A DNA stretch of 64,000 nucleotides from Thalassocella blandensis (GCA_902141825.1 CABFPG010000002.1:1-64000), one strand, 5' to 3'. Shown: positions 8,905-17,560, numbered from the stretch's first letter. The notes: generated by a model not told the origin, from the sequence alone. Made by a program: numbers and translations.

Positions 8905-9861
8905 ATGAGCGTAACGTCAGTACCCAGCACTTTGCCAATCTACCAGTATGCTGGCATTCAGCCCGGACCAAAGCTGCTTGTTTTTGGTGCCGTTCATGGC
9001 AATGAAACCTGCGGCACCATCGCAATTCGTCGAGTGTTGCAGGAACTTGAAAATGGAGCCTTGCGTCTTGAACGAGGCACGCTCACGTTGATCCCCGTTG
9101 TTAACCCTCTAGCGTATCAATTGCAGCGCCGGCAGGGGGATCGCGATATGAACCGCAGTATGGGAATTACCGAAAAACCGCAAGATTTTGAAGATAAACT
9201 ATCTAATATCATCTGCCCCATTTTGCAAGATCACGATGTGCTTTTGGATTTGCATTCTTTCCATACACCAGGAACACCATTTGCGCTTATTGGTCCGGCC
9301 AATAACAGTGGGCAGCTCGAACCGTTTGCGTTTGCTGAGGCCGAAGAGTCTCTTGCCTTGCATCTGGGAGTAAGCCGATTCGTAGAAGGTTGGCTGGAGA
9401 CTTACGCACAAGGCGTGTCAGATCGTCAAACACGAGGAGTCGAGGCCAATGTGGAATATGGCGTAGGGACGACCGAAGTGATGCGACGCTATGGTGGTAT
9501 CGCTGTCACGTTGGAGTGCGGCCAACACGAAGAAGTGCAGGCACCTGACGTCGCTTACAAAGCCATCCGCAATACATTGGCGCATTTGGCGATGATCCAC
9601 ACTGACATACCGCACCAGCCTCCAGCCAAAACAGAGGTAATAAAACTTTATCGGGTCGTGGATAAGCACCATGATGAAGACCGCTTTTATGGCGAATGGA
9701 ATAGTTTTGAAAAAATCAAACAAGGACAGATCATTGCCCATCGTCACGATGGCACACCACTTACAGCCGAAAAAGACGGTTGGATCGTATTCCCAAACCC
9801 CGAAGCACGCGTGGATGATGAGTGGTACTATTTAGCCGAGTCATCTGTAAGATTACGTTAG
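8905..9861 (+). CDS. Succinylglutamate desuccinylase/aspartoacylase-family zinc hydrolase
   Basis: The 318-aa protein is of the AstE/AspA carboxypeptidase-like amidohydrolase family, which cleaves N-acyl amino acids. Zinc ligands are visible as His31 and Glu34 (GAVHGNE) and His117 (LDLHSFH). The catalytic Glu fits Glu204 in VTLECGQHEE. The C-terminal part (about 225-318) has the beta-rich family tail. No arginine-catabolic ast neighbours are present, so AstE proper is not claimed. The ATG is preceded by a weak ribosome site. The gene is convergent with the epimerase gene at 9930. Confidence 0.88.
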   Translation: MSVTSVPSTLPIYQYAGIQPGPKLLVFGAVHGNETCGTIAIRRVLQELENGALRLERGTLTLIPVVNPLAYQLQRRQGDRDMNRSMGITEKPQDFEDKLSNIICPILQDHDVLLDLHSFHTPGTPFALIGPANNSGQLEPFAFAEAEESLALHLGVSRFVEGWLETYAQGVSDRQTRGVEANVEYGVGTTEVMRRYGGIAVTLECGQHEEVQAPDVAYKAIRNTLAHLAMIHTDIPHQPPAKTEVIKLYRVVDKHHDEDRFYGEWNSFEKIKQGQIIAHRHDGTPLTAEKDGWIVFPNPEARVDDEWYYLAESSVRLR

Positions 9862-9929
9862 TTGTTAATCTGGTTTTGAATTGTTGCTTGAGTGCTTGCT
9901 TGGTTGCTTAGCTGCCCAGCTCCTTTGTT

Positions 9930-10922
9930 TTAAGGCTCAATTGGTGAAGTTTTTGCGGAAGCATCGGCTTTGATCCGCTGCACGCCGTCTTGAAAAGACA
10001 TAATCGGGGTGTAGCCGAGTTCTGCTATTGCTTTTTCAATTTGAACAGTCACCTCTACTGCGCTGGTTGCATATTCCTGCATTGTAATTGGTAGCGGTTG
10101 ACTTTTGGGTAACAGTTTTCGGCGAACGTTATCAATCCTGGCTATAAAGTAAAGGAGTGCACGTGGAACATTTTTTTCTGGAACAGGGTATCCGTGAGCG
10201 TCAATCAGTGCTGTCAATGTTTCCCGAAATGACCTATCTAACCCGTCACTTAAAAAATATACATGACCGGGCTGTCCTTTCGTTAATGCACACTCAATGC
10301 CGTGACAAAGGTTATCTATATGAATGGTAGAAGAAAGATAATCTCCGCCATCAATCCACGCAAACTGACGATTTTCAACTGCCCTTAGTATCTGCGGCAT
10401 CGCGGTTGTATCATCGCGTCCCCAGACGAATCTTGGTCTTAGCACAATTACGTCAAAGGTTTCACTTTGTGCTTGAAGCACGAGGTTTTCTGCTAGAAGT
10501 TTCGTGGAAGAGTATTGCCCTACTGGTTTACTCGGAGTAGGGGTTTGCTCGGTAGCCTTACACAAAGCTTTTCCGTCCAACAAAACCGACTCGGTACTTA
10601 GGTGTATAAATCGCTTTACTCCTGCTGTCTTTGCTGCTTTTAACAGAGCTTCTGTGCCTGTGACGTTTGTTGAGTACTGGTATTGAGATATGTTCTTGTG
10701 ATCTGTGTCGGCGGCGGTGTGAATAAGTGCATCGCAACCGATTAATCTGTCAGTAAAATCATCGGCAACTAAATCCCCTTGAATAATCTCGACGCCCAGC
10801 GACGCTAAATCTAGTGGTTTTTTACTGGCTCGTGTTAATCCTACAAGCTCGTGGTGTTTGGCCAGTGACCTCGCAACATTTCGACCAACGTAGCCGGTTA
10901 CGCCCGTAATAAAAATTTTCAT
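9930..10922 (-). CDS. NAD-dependent epimerase/dehydratase (extended SDR)
   Basis: The 330-aa protein starts at the ATG giving MKIFITGVTGYVG; a longer frame upstream to 11033 would run through the operator region and is rejected. The Rossmann motif TGVTGYVG (residues 6-13), the active-site Tyr-x-x-x-Lys (YSSTK) and Ser/Thr before it (HLSTES) mark an extended short-chain dehydrogenase acting on a sterol-like or nucleotide-sugar substrate. It is divergent from a TetR-type gene across a 15-bp inverted repeat, so it is probably the controlled enzyme. Confidence 0.9.
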   Translation of the reverse strand: MKIFITGVTGYVGRNVARSLAKHHELVGLTRASKKPLDLASLGVEIIQGDLVADDFTDRLIGCDALIHTAADTDHKNISQYQYSTNVTGTEALLKAAKTAGVKRFIHLSTESVLLDGKALCKATEQTPTPSKPVGQYSSTKLLAENLVLQAQSETFDVIVLRPRFVWGRDDTTAMPQILRAVENRQFAWIDGGDYLSSTIHIDNLCHGIECALTKGQPGHVYFLSDGLDRSFRETLTALIDAHGYPVPEKNVPRALLYFIARIDNVRRKLLPKSQPLPITMQEYATSAVEVTVQIEKAIAELGYTPIMSFQDGVQRIKADASAKTSPIEP

Positions 10923-10950
10923 GCTGCTCCTGGTTAAATGTGAACAAGTG

Positions 10951-10992
10951 GACATCAAATGTTCATATGTTAGCAGGTGAACACTTGATGTC
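10951..10992. promoter_or_regulatory. Putative TetR operator, inverted repeat
   Basis: GACATCAAATGTTCA (10951-10965) and TGAACACTTGATGTC (10978-10992) form an inverted repeat matching at 14 of 15 positions with a 12-bp spacer. It lies between the divergent epimerase and TetR genes, upstream of both chosen starts, which is the usual place for an autorepressor site controlling both genes. Confidence 0.75.
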
Positions 10993-11011
10993 AACCTGTA
11001 AAGGCTGCATA

Positions 11012-11587
11012 ATGCGGCATATGACAGAATCACAGAACTTTAAAATTTTACGAGAGGCGCAGAACCTCATTTTGAAACATGGTTTCAAAAAGGTCACCAT
11101 GACTGACGTGGCTTCTGCTTGTCAGATATCTCGCACAACTCTGTACAAGTCATTTCCCAATAAAGAATCCATTATTGTTGGATTAATCAACGAGTCGCTC
11201 GACGAATGCGTAAAGAAAACTAATGCGGTTCTGAATAGTGAAAACAGCGTAAAGCGAAAGCTCGAAGATTTTTTTAACATCTGGACGATAGCGCCAGCCG
11301 CATCGGTAATTGAGTTGGAAACTGGACGAGATATATTGCTGAACGTTGCGAACTATGCACCGGCTGCTGTTGAAAACCACTACCTCATATTCGAAAAAAT
11401 GTTGGCTAAACTTATTAAAAGCCACACAAAAAGGAAAAAGGGAATTTCTGCCAATGATCTCGCTCGCATACTAACCCTTGCCTCTAAAGAGCTGAAGGCG
11501 TCTGCGGAAGACATCAAAGATCTAACAAGAATGGTTGGGGGCTTAATTGAAATGGCAGTTGCAACAATAGAAACTAATTCACGCTAG
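11012..11587 (+). CDS. TetR/AcrR-family regulator
   Basis: The 191-aa repressor has an N-terminal helix-turn-helix (about residues 15-60: ILKHGFKKVTMTDVASACQI, then SRTTLYKSFPNKESII). The helical ligand-binding half is unassigned. The start at 11012 follows TAAAGG at 7-bp spacing; ATG 11021 is also possible, while a start at 10940 would place the operator inside the gene. It faces the SDR epimerase gene and probably controls it and itself. Confidence 0.9.
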   Translation: MRHMTESQNFKILREAQNLILKHGFKKVTMTDVASACQISRTTLYKSFPNKESIIVGLINESLDECVKKTNAVLNSENSVKRKLEDFFNIWTIAPAASVIELETGRDILLNVANYAPAAVENHYLIFEKMLAKLIKSHTKRKKGISANDLARILTLASKELKASAEDIKDLTRMVGGLIEMAVATIETNSR

Positions 11588-11860
11588 TTCCGCAAACACA
11601 AACCCACTCATAAAAACCTGGCTTGAAAAAACAAATTTTGCTTGGCACGATCTAAAGATCAAATTTAAAAAAGCTAACCTTGACCGTACCAAATTAAGCT
11701 TTGAACTATCACCTATATTTTTTTGAACTCGCTACTTTTTACGCGTGCAACACAACTCCTGCTGATATAACACGGCCAGACTTAGGTGTAATACACTTTT
11801 TCACGAGTTCACATGTAAAGACTATAATGTACTTACATACACTAAAAAATCAGGTGGTAT

Positions 11861-12253
11861 TTAACCAGGTATTTTGGCGGTTACTTTTATTTCAAAGTCA
11901 AACCCGGCCAGCCAATTCACGCCTACAGCCGTCCATGCAGGATAGGGCGGTTCTTCAAAAATACGATCTTTAACGCTCAACACTGTTTCGAGTTGCTTTT
12001 CAGGATCTGTATGAAAAGTTGTTACATCAACTATATCATCCCAAGAACAACCCGCAGCATGTAAGGTTGCTTCCAGGTTTTTAAAAGCCAAAACTACCTG
12101 TTGTTCAAAATCCGTTTCAGGTGAGCCATCATCCAAGCTGCCGACTTGACCGGAAACAAAAAGAAGGTCTCCGGATTGTATTGCTGCTGAATAGCGATGT
12201 TTTTCGTATAAAGCGTGTCTGTTGGCTGGAAATATAGCGTTTCTACTGTTCAT
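11861..12253 (-). CDS. RidA (YjgF/YER057c/UK114) family protein
   Basis: The 130-aa protein has the RidA fold. It shows the usual central phrases FVSGQVGSLDDG, AFKNLEATLHAAGCSWDDIV and PYPAWTAVGVNWLAGFDFEIKVTA. The substrate-binding Arg of true RidA (in the PARS/xxR motif) is replaced: the sequence reads PYPAWTAVGV, so it is probably not a classical enamine deaminase but an Rid paralogue. The start at ATG 12253 has GGAG 8 bp upstream; a longer TTG start at 12268 is less likely. It is divergent from a TetR gene, with three operator-like palindromes between them. Confidence 0.88.
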   Translation of the reverse strand: MNSRNAIFPANRHALYEKHRYSAAIQSGDLLFVSGQVGSLDDGSPETDFEQQVVLAFKNLEATLHAAGCSWDDIVDVTTFHTDPEKQLETVLSVKDRIFEEPPYPAWTAVGVNWLAGFDFEIKVTAKIPG

Positions 12254-12346
12254 TTCTTTAGTCTCCAAAGGTGTATAAATAAATACGCCTTATGTCGAGC
12301 ACTCAGAAAGTTTATCCATTTCCTTAACTGAGATCTTCCATGTAAC

Positions 12347-12411
12347 ATACGAGGCGTATATCAAGATTAAATATATACGCAGCGTATGTCAAATTAAAAT
12401 ACGTCTCGTAT
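12347..12411. promoter_or_regulatory. Three ATACG-N3-CGTAT operators between RidA and TetR genes
   Basis: Three 13-bp palindromes occur at 12347-12359 (middle AGG), 12375-12387 (CAG) and 12399-12411 (TCT). All are identical in both half-sites. Centre spacings are 28 and 24 bp. A fourth, imperfect half-site is seen near 12283. They fill the divergent promoter region and are the obvious targets of the TetR protein at 12434. Confidence 0.85.
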
Positions 12412-12433
12412 GTGAAACTATGAGGAAGACGCA

Positions 12434-13021
12434 ATGAAGCGCGCAGTAAAAATGGCTGAAACCAAAAAGAAACTGATATCAGCCGCACGAAAAGCCTTTG
12501 CTGACCATGGATATTTTGATACTTCCATGGATAAACTGACCGCTGAGGTCGGTTTAACCCGAGGGGCGCTCTATCATAACTTTGGTGATAAAAAGGGTCT
12601 GTTCGCGGCTGTTGTCGACCAGATCGACTCAGAAATGGCAGAGAAGGCAAAGACACAAGCGCAGGACGCCGGTAATATCTGGGATCGTTTAATGGAGGAG
12701 GCGCGCGCTTACATTCGAAGCGCACTAGACCCGGAGATTCAGAGAATCGTACTGTTGGATGGTCCATCTGTCCTGGGAGATCCATCCCGCTGGCCCAGCC
12801 AGAACCGCTGCCTGCAGTCGACGTCACAAGCTGTCGAACAACTTATTGCAGACGGGAAGATCAAACATGTAGATGTTGAAGCAATTTCAATGCTGTTAAA
12901 CGGAGCGGCAATGAACGCGGCCTTATGGGTTGCGGCCAGTCAGGAACCCGCAAGCGCCTTACCCAAAGCTCTGGATGCGATGGAGGGGTTATTTGCCGGT
13001 ATACGGATTGAAGAAAGCTAG
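12434..13021 (+). CDS. TetR/AcrR-family regulator
   Basis: The 195-aa protein has the standard TetR DNA-binding domain at residues 10-57 (ISAARKAFADHGYFDTSMDK, then LTRGALYHNFGDKKGLFAAV). The GALYHNFGDKKGLF phrase resembles regulators that control small enzyme or efflux genes. The ligand-binding part ends with a typical C-terminal helix pair (SMLLNGAAMNAALWVA). Ribosome site: AGGAAG upstream of the ATG. It is divergent from the RidA gene and almost certainly binds the three palindromes between them. Confidence 0.92.
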   Translation: MKRAVKMAETKKKLISAARKAFADHGYFDTSMDKLTAEVGLTRGALYHNFGDKKGLFAAVVDQIDSEMAEKAKTQAQDAGNIWDRLMEEARAYIRSALDPEIQRIVLLDGPSVLGDPSRWPSQNRCLQSTSQAVEQLIADGKIKHVDVEAISMLLNGAAMNAALWVAASQEPASALPKALDAMEGLFAGIRIEES

Positions 13022-13071
13022 AATCCGACATTATTACGACAATAAGGCACTAAACTGTAAAAAACAATGCT

Positions 13072-13187
13072 GCAAAGAATGGTAGCACAGCGAAAGGTAG
13101 CGCGAAGAAAGCTGCGCAAAGATTGGTAACGCAAAGATTGGTAACGCAAAGATAGGTAACGCAAAGAAAGCTGCGCAAAGAAATCTC
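13072..13187. repeat. Degenerate 13-15-bp tandem array in the leader of the response-regulator gene
   Basis: About eight units start with GCAAAG or GCGAAG. Three consecutive units (13116-13130, 13131-13145, 13146-13160) are 15 bp, nearly identical (GCAAAGATTGGTAAC); flanking units are 13-14 bp variants containing AAGCTGC. The array ends 14 bp before the response-regulator ATG, so it is probably transcribed in the leader. Confidence 0.9.
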
Positions 13188-13201
13188 AAAGGCATCGTGA
13201 C

Positions 13202-13897
13202 ATGAACAGTGAACCATTATCCATTCTGATCATCGAGGATAACGCGCAATTAGCGGCAAATCTCTATGACTTTCTAGAGGCTTGCGGGCACACACTCGAT
13301 GCTGCACCGGATGGATTATCCGGGCTTCACCTTGCATACGCCAATGAATACGACGCTATTATTCTTGATTGGAATCTACCACGCCTGGATGGATTAACCG
13401 TGCTCAAGAGGCTCCGCCAAGAGGCAAAAAATAAAGTACCAGTAATAATGCTGACCGCACGAGATCAACTACAGGATAAAATGTCCGGGTTTGAAATAGG
13501 CTTAGATGATTTTTTGGTAAAACCCGTCGCACTACCCGAAATTGAAATTCGACTTCGCTCCATTGTTGCGCGAGTCAAACAGTGTGCCACGCAGGACGAT
13601 ATCCTTGCAGTTGGCGATCTTGAATTCAACATTAACACTCAAGTTGCCCAGCGAGCAGGTACTAAAATATCGCTAACCAAAACCGGTAGAAATCTGCTGG
13701 AAGTATTAATGCGAAAAAGCCCAAATCTGGTTTCGCGCGCTCGCCTTGAACGTGCAGCCTGGGGCGATGCCACTCCAGGAACAGATTTGTTACGCTCGCA
13801 CATGTATGTGCTTCGGCGTGCGATAGATCAGAAGCATTCGAAGCCGCTGTTACATACCGTTTCCGGTTCTGGTTACAGGCTGTGTGAGCTTGAATAA
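13202..13897 (+). CDS. OmpR-family response regulator
   Basis: The 231-aa protein has a receiver domain (residues 6-118) with acidic pocket IIEDN, phosphoacceptor Asp56 (IILDWNLPRLDG), Thr in MLTARD and Lys in LVKP. A winged-helix OmpR DNA-binding domain follows (about 135-230), ending in TVSGSGYRL. It overlaps the histidine kinase gene by 14 bp, so the two form one operon. A direct-repeat box at matched spacing upstream of two downstream genes is the likely binding site. The closest families are QseB/PmrA-like regulators. Confidence 0.95.
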   Translation: MNSEPLSILIIEDNAQLAANLYDFLEACGHTLDAAPDGLSGLHLAYANEYDAIILDWNLPRLDGLTVLKRLRQEAKNKVPVIMLTARDQLQDKMSGFEIGLDDFLVKPVALPEIEIRLRSIVARVKQCATQDDILAVGDLEFNINTQVAQRAGTKISLTKTGRNLLEVLMRKSPNLVSRARLERAAWGDATPGTDLLRSHMYVLRRAIDQKHSKPLLHTVSGSGYRLCELE

Positions 13898-15236
13898 ATT
13901 CGTTTCTTTCTTTGGCACACCCGGTAGTCTTCTCTGGCGTATTAGTATTGCTCTGATTGGGTTTGGCGTTGTTGTGACAGTTGCGTTGGCTATACAGGCA
14001 TTTAGCAGTCAACGATTGGTTGAGCACGAAATCTGGCTCGACATGTTAATGGCAATTTCATCCGAGCATGCTGCACACATTCAAAAGGGGGAATCACTAT
14101 TTCCAACGACAGGCGTCATACGATCGTGGTACGTGACAAAGGATTTTAAAAACAATACAAATGGAACCCCAGTCCCGAATTTTCTTTCCGACCTGCCGGC
14201 CGGATATTATTCATCGGAAAGAATGTTTTTGTATAGCGATGAAACCGAAATTCCCGCCGAAGAGAGTTTTCATGCATTAATTTACAACATCCCATCAGGT
14301 AAACTTATCACCGTTATCGATATATCTGAATTTGAGAGTGAGCAAAATCGAAGCTCTGTTATTAGTGCAATGCTAGGAATATTTCTTGTCACTCTGATTG
14401 TAATCGCCATTTTTTGGCTGCACCTAAACTTAGTGCGCCCGGTCAAGGATTTAGCCAACAGAATGCAAGCCTTAGACCCCGAAGATAGAAGCTCCCGGTT
14501 GCCAACGAATTATGCGAGAGAAGAAATCCAGATTATTGCGCATGCTAGTAATGAGCACTTAGACAGAGTTAATCAATTTGTTGAAAGAGAAAAAAGCCTG
14601 CTTGATCAGGCAAGTCATGAGTTTCGAACGCCTATTTCTGTTATTGCAGGCGCAGTTGATATCCTCAAAAAGTTGTCATTGCCAGAATCCTCAAAGCCAG
14701 CGATAAGCCGCATTGAAAACGCGGTTTCAGATCTTCTGGAAACCATGCAGGCGCTACTGTTTCTTGCTAGGGAGGAAACAGCAGAAATGGCGTCGTCAGA
14801 TGTGACGATATTGCATGAAATATTGCCGCGATTGCTGGAGGATCATGAGCATCTCCTCGGCAGTAAACTTGCCGAGTTAAAGCTTGGACACATAGAGCCA
14901 ACTCATATTGAGGCACCCGAAGCCATAGTACGCATAGCGGTTAGTAACCTGATTCGAAACGCGATAGAAAATACGGACATGGGTGCTATAGAATTAAGTT
15001 TAACCGAAGGTATTATTACGGTAAGCGATTCGGGTAAAGGGTTCGCACCAGAAGAGGCTGCACGTCGATATCGAGAAAGCTTCAAGCACTCAACTCCCAT
15101 TCGTGGACAAGGTTTGGGGCTTTTTTTAATTGGCCGGATATGCGAACGCTTTAAATGGAAGCTGACCATCCAGCCCTCCAAATCTGAAGGGACAACCGTT
15201 AATCTGGATATTAGTAGCAGGCTTATTCATATTTAA
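13884..15236 (+). CDS. Sensor histidine kinase
   Basis: The 450-aa membrane kinase uses a GTG start inside the end of the response-regulator gene. There are two transmembrane helices (about residues 15-40 and 165-190) around a periplasmic sensor of about 125 residues, then HAMP (about 185-240) and HisKA with His245 in SHEFRTP. The HATPase domain shows N-box NLIRNAIEN, DSGKGF and GLGLFL. It partners the overlapping OmpR-type regulator. The signal is unknown. The adjacent MipA gene and the CGACAT boxes suggest an envelope-related stimulus. Confidence 0.95.
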   Translation: MSLNKFVSFFGTPGSLLWRISIALIGFGVVVTVALAIQAFSSQRLVEHEIWLDMLMAISSEHAAHIQKGESLFPTTGVIRSWYVTKDFKNNTNGTPVPNFLSDLPAGYYSSERMFLYSDETEIPAEESFHALIYNIPSGKLITVIDISEFESEQNRSSVISAMLGIFLVTLIVIAIFWLHLNLVRPVKDLANRMQALDPEDRSSRLPTNYAREEIQIIAHASNEHLDRVNQFVEREKSLLDQASHEFRTPISVIAGAVDILKKLSLPESSKPAISRIENAVSDLLETMQALLFLAREETAEMASSDVTILHEILPRLLEDHEHLLGSKLAELKLGHIEPTHIEAPEAIVRIAVSNLIRNAIENTDMGAIELSLTEGIITVSDSGKGFAPEEAARRYRESFKHSTPIRGQGLGLFLIGRICERFKWKLTIQPSKSEGTTVNLDISSRLIHI

Positions 15237-15251
15237 TTAGTCATGCTATAG

Positions 15252-15282
15252 CGACATTTTCACGACATCACTCATTTATTCT
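15252..15282 (+). promoter_or_regulatory. Response-regulator box plus -10 upstream of mipA-like gene
   Basis: Direct repeat CGACAT (15252-15257) N5 CGACAT (15263-15268), 11 bp apart start to start, is followed after 8 bp by TATTCT (15277-15282). Direct repeats at one helical turn overlapping the -35 region are typical of OmpR-family activator sites. The same architecture recurs at 16307-16337. Confidence 0.75.
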
Positions 15283-15382
15283 TTCCTCTAAATTGTTGCA
15301 GACATGCCTAAACTACAGAAGAGGGCATTCTGCAAATGACAATTACATTACGTATTGAATTTAAAGTGAGGAAAGTCTCCTA

Positions 15383-16153
15383 ATGAAACCACAATTCTGG
15401 ACAGTGCTGCTGTCTACATTCTCTATGAATACCTTCGCGCAAGACCAACATTCTCAATTAAATGTTGGTCTTGGCGCAATGCTTAGTGACAGTGTCTATG
15501 CTGGTGAAGGGACACGTGTAATACCGATACCATTAATTAATTATCAAGGTGATAGATTCTTCCTGCAAGGAATTACAGCTGGCTGGAAACTAAAAGACTC
15601 CTCTCCACTGGAAATTTCTGCAATTGCCAAGTTCCGCTTTGATGGCTTTTCAGTGGAAGATCTTGGGGAAGATGAATTGGCCCAAAATGGGATTGATTAT
15701 AATAACCTGGAAGACCGGGATTTCGCACTCGATGCAGGTATCGGCATGAAGTGGAGCGGTAGTCTTGGTGAAATGGAAATTGAATTGCTGCAAGATGTAT
15801 CTAACAACAGTGACGGCCAGGAGGCCATGGTTCAATACGGCTATCCGATCCCAATGTGGGGTGGCATGGTGAAATTTAACGCCGGCTTCAATTGGCTGTC
15901 AAAAGATCTGGCAAACTATTATTACGGCACACTAGATGAGGAAGTCGCGCGAGGCGTTGTTGAATATAGACCAAATGCCGTAACGAACATTAATTTTGGG
16001 ATTTCTTACTTTCGTCCACTGACAGAAAGCTGGTCCCTTATGACCATTCTAAACCACAGCCGACTCGCTGATGAGATTCAAAACAGCCCCCTTACAGACA
16101 AAAACACAGATAACACAACCTCTATATTGCTAGGAATTAGCAAGCAATTCTAG
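15383..16153 (+). CDS. MipA/OmpV-family outer membrane protein
   Basis: The 256-aa protein has a signal peptide (MKPQFWTVLLSTFSMNTFAQ, cleavage after AQ) and a MipA/OmpV beta-barrel with family phrases LGAMLSDSVYAG, PIPLINYQGDRFFLQG and the final ILLGISKQF ending in an aromatic residue as outer membrane barrels do. In other bacteria such genes are often next to, and controlled by, a two-component system, as here. Likely role is envelope stress or scaffolding of murein enzymes; that is family knowledge, not shown here. Confidence 0.9.
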   Translation: MKPQFWTVLLSTFSMNTFAQDQHSQLNVGLGAMLSDSVYAGEGTRVIPIPLINYQGDRFFLQGITAGWKLKDSSPLEISAIAKFRFDGFSVEDLGEDELAQNGIDYNNLEDRDFALDAGIGMKWSGSLGEMEIELLQDVSNNSDGQEAMVQYGYPIPMWGGMVKFNAGFNWLSKDLANYYYGTLDEEVARGVVEYRPNAVTNINFGISYFRPLTESWSLMTILNHSRLADEIQNSPLTDKNTDNTTSILLGISKQF

Positions 16154-16306
16154 AACGACTTATTTTTCTGTTCAGTTAATGACGTATATAAATTAAAGCA
16201 AGATGAAGCACGGGTTTAGCTTGTTGAAATTTCCAGTGAGCTGCTTTTGCATATCTTTAGCGCAGTGAAATTATTAACGCTGAACAACACTACGGTGAGG
16301 TTATCG

Positions 16307-16337
16307 CGACATTATGACGACATTGCTTACATATAAT
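16307..16337 (+). promoter_or_regulatory. Response-regulator box plus -10 upstream of FAH-fold gene
   Basis: CGACAT (16307-16312) N5 CGACAT (16318-16323) is followed after 8 bp by TATAAT (16332-16337). Repeat sequence, spacing and distance to the -10 are the same as in the box at 15252-15282, so the two genes appear to be in the regulon of the OmpR-type regulator at 13202. Confidence 0.78.
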
Positions 16338-16369
16338 GTTTTTTCAAACAAAATACACAGGAGTATTGT

Positions 16370-17560
16370 GTGAATACTACAAACAGGCTGTTTGCGTTAT
16401 TTTTTATTATTTCAGGCATTATTTACAGTGCCGCTTCCTACAGCAGGGAGAAGCAGAATAATACAAAGGAACAACTACCCTCAAAAAACTACCTTTACAA
16501 AGATGCGCTGACGTTTGCCCAAACAAATGAAGATGATAGACGATCGACTATTCTGGTCTTGGACATCTTTGAAAACCGTATTTCAGGGGTTAACTTAAGC
16601 CATCTTAATAACAATTACTCGGAAAATATTTTCGATGTTGTTGCTGGGGTAGGCTGGGAAGAAGTTAAAGAGATCGCAAAGAAAGCAAAAAACACAAAAA
16701 CCACATTCAAAGAGGAAGTTATTTCAATTGCTCAACTAATCGGAGTAGGGCCAAGCGGCTTGTCCCACATTGCAGCAGGAACTAACTACCCGGAACATGG
16801 AAAAGAAACTGGAATGAATAACGGTGCATTTCTCTTTCCTAAGTTTAGTGCAGCGTCGGGGCCAATGGGTAGTGTATCGGCTGATTCCGGAATATTACTA
16901 GACTATGAAGCCGAGGTGTGCGCGCGTTTTGATCGTGAAATCAGAAGTACGGACGACTTTGAATCCGCTAGAAAAGGATTTTTCCTCTGCGGAGACTTTT
17001 CTGATCGTGCCACGTTAATGAGAAATATCAACTTAAAAAATCCATATTCAGGTGACGGTTTCCCTGATGCTAAAAGCGGTATAGGGAGATTTCCGACGGG
17101 ACCTTTTCTCGTCGTTCCAAAAGACTGGAAAAAGTTCTTAGCACACTTGAAATTTAATACGCTCGTTAACAATGAGCCGCGTCAGAAGGTTAATGCTTCC
17201 GATATGATAAAAGACCTGAAAACCATCGTTTTGGAGTCCTTGGCTGAGGGTTCAACACGTACATGGCTATTTGAGCAAGCACGAGTACATATGATTCAAG
17301 GTCAGGTGATTGGAACGGAAATGGCAATTTTAACTGGCACTGGGGATGGTGTTGTTTTTCAAGAGCCATCCCAGGATCTTATCAACCAACTTGTTGCAGC
17401 AAAAAATCGTTCCCAGGAACTAAGTATTATTAACGCTTATATTGAGTCTGAAATTAAACTGGATAAATATCTGCAACCAGATGATACGGTGATATATACC
17501 AGTAATTTTCTTGGAAAAATAGAAACTAAAGTCACTTCAGCGCTAAAAGAAAAAATATAA
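16370..17560 (+). CDS. Exported fumarylacetoacetate hydrolase-fold protein
   Basis: The 396-aa protein has an N-terminal signal peptide (FALFFIISGIIYSAASYS). The FAH core is about residues 120-350: catalytic His region GTNYPEHGKE, metal ligands in DYEAEVC (Asp-Tyr-Glu-Ala-Glu), the Asp in CGDFSDRATL, and the FPTGPFLV and TGTGDGVVF blocks of the family. Most FAH-fold enzymes are cytoplasmic and cleave C-C bonds or decarboxylate oxo-acids; export is unusual. The start is GTG 16370 behind ACAGGAG. It lies in the putative regulon of the upstream two-component system. Substrate unknown. Confidence 0.85.
   Translation: MNTTNRLFALFFIISGIIYSAASYSREKQNNTKEQLPSKNYLYKDALTFAQTNEDDRRSTILVLDIFENRISGVNLSHLNNNYSENIFDVVAGVGWEEVKEIAKKAKNTKTTFKEEVISIAQLIGVGPSGLSHIAAGTNYPEHGKETGMNNGAFLFPKFSAASGPMGSVSADSGILLDYEAEVCARFDREIRSTDDFESARKGFFLCGDFSDRATLMRNINLKNPYSGDGFPDAKSGIGRFPTGPFLVVPKDWKKFLAHLKFNTLVNNEPRQKVNASDMIKDLKTIVLESLAEGSTRTWLFEQARVHMIQGQVIGTEMAILTGTGDGVVFQEPSQDLINQLVAAKNRSQELSIINAYIESEIKLDKYLQPDDTVIYTSNFLGKIETKVTSALKEKI

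Noticed and set aside
10923-11033. Upstream extension of the epimerase reading frame
   Set aside because: The Rossmann start MKIFITG fits at 10922; the extension runs through the operator and the divergent gene.
11701-11973. 90-aa frame downstream of the TetR gene
   Set aside because: Overlaps the RidA-family gene on the other strand and has no family resemblance.
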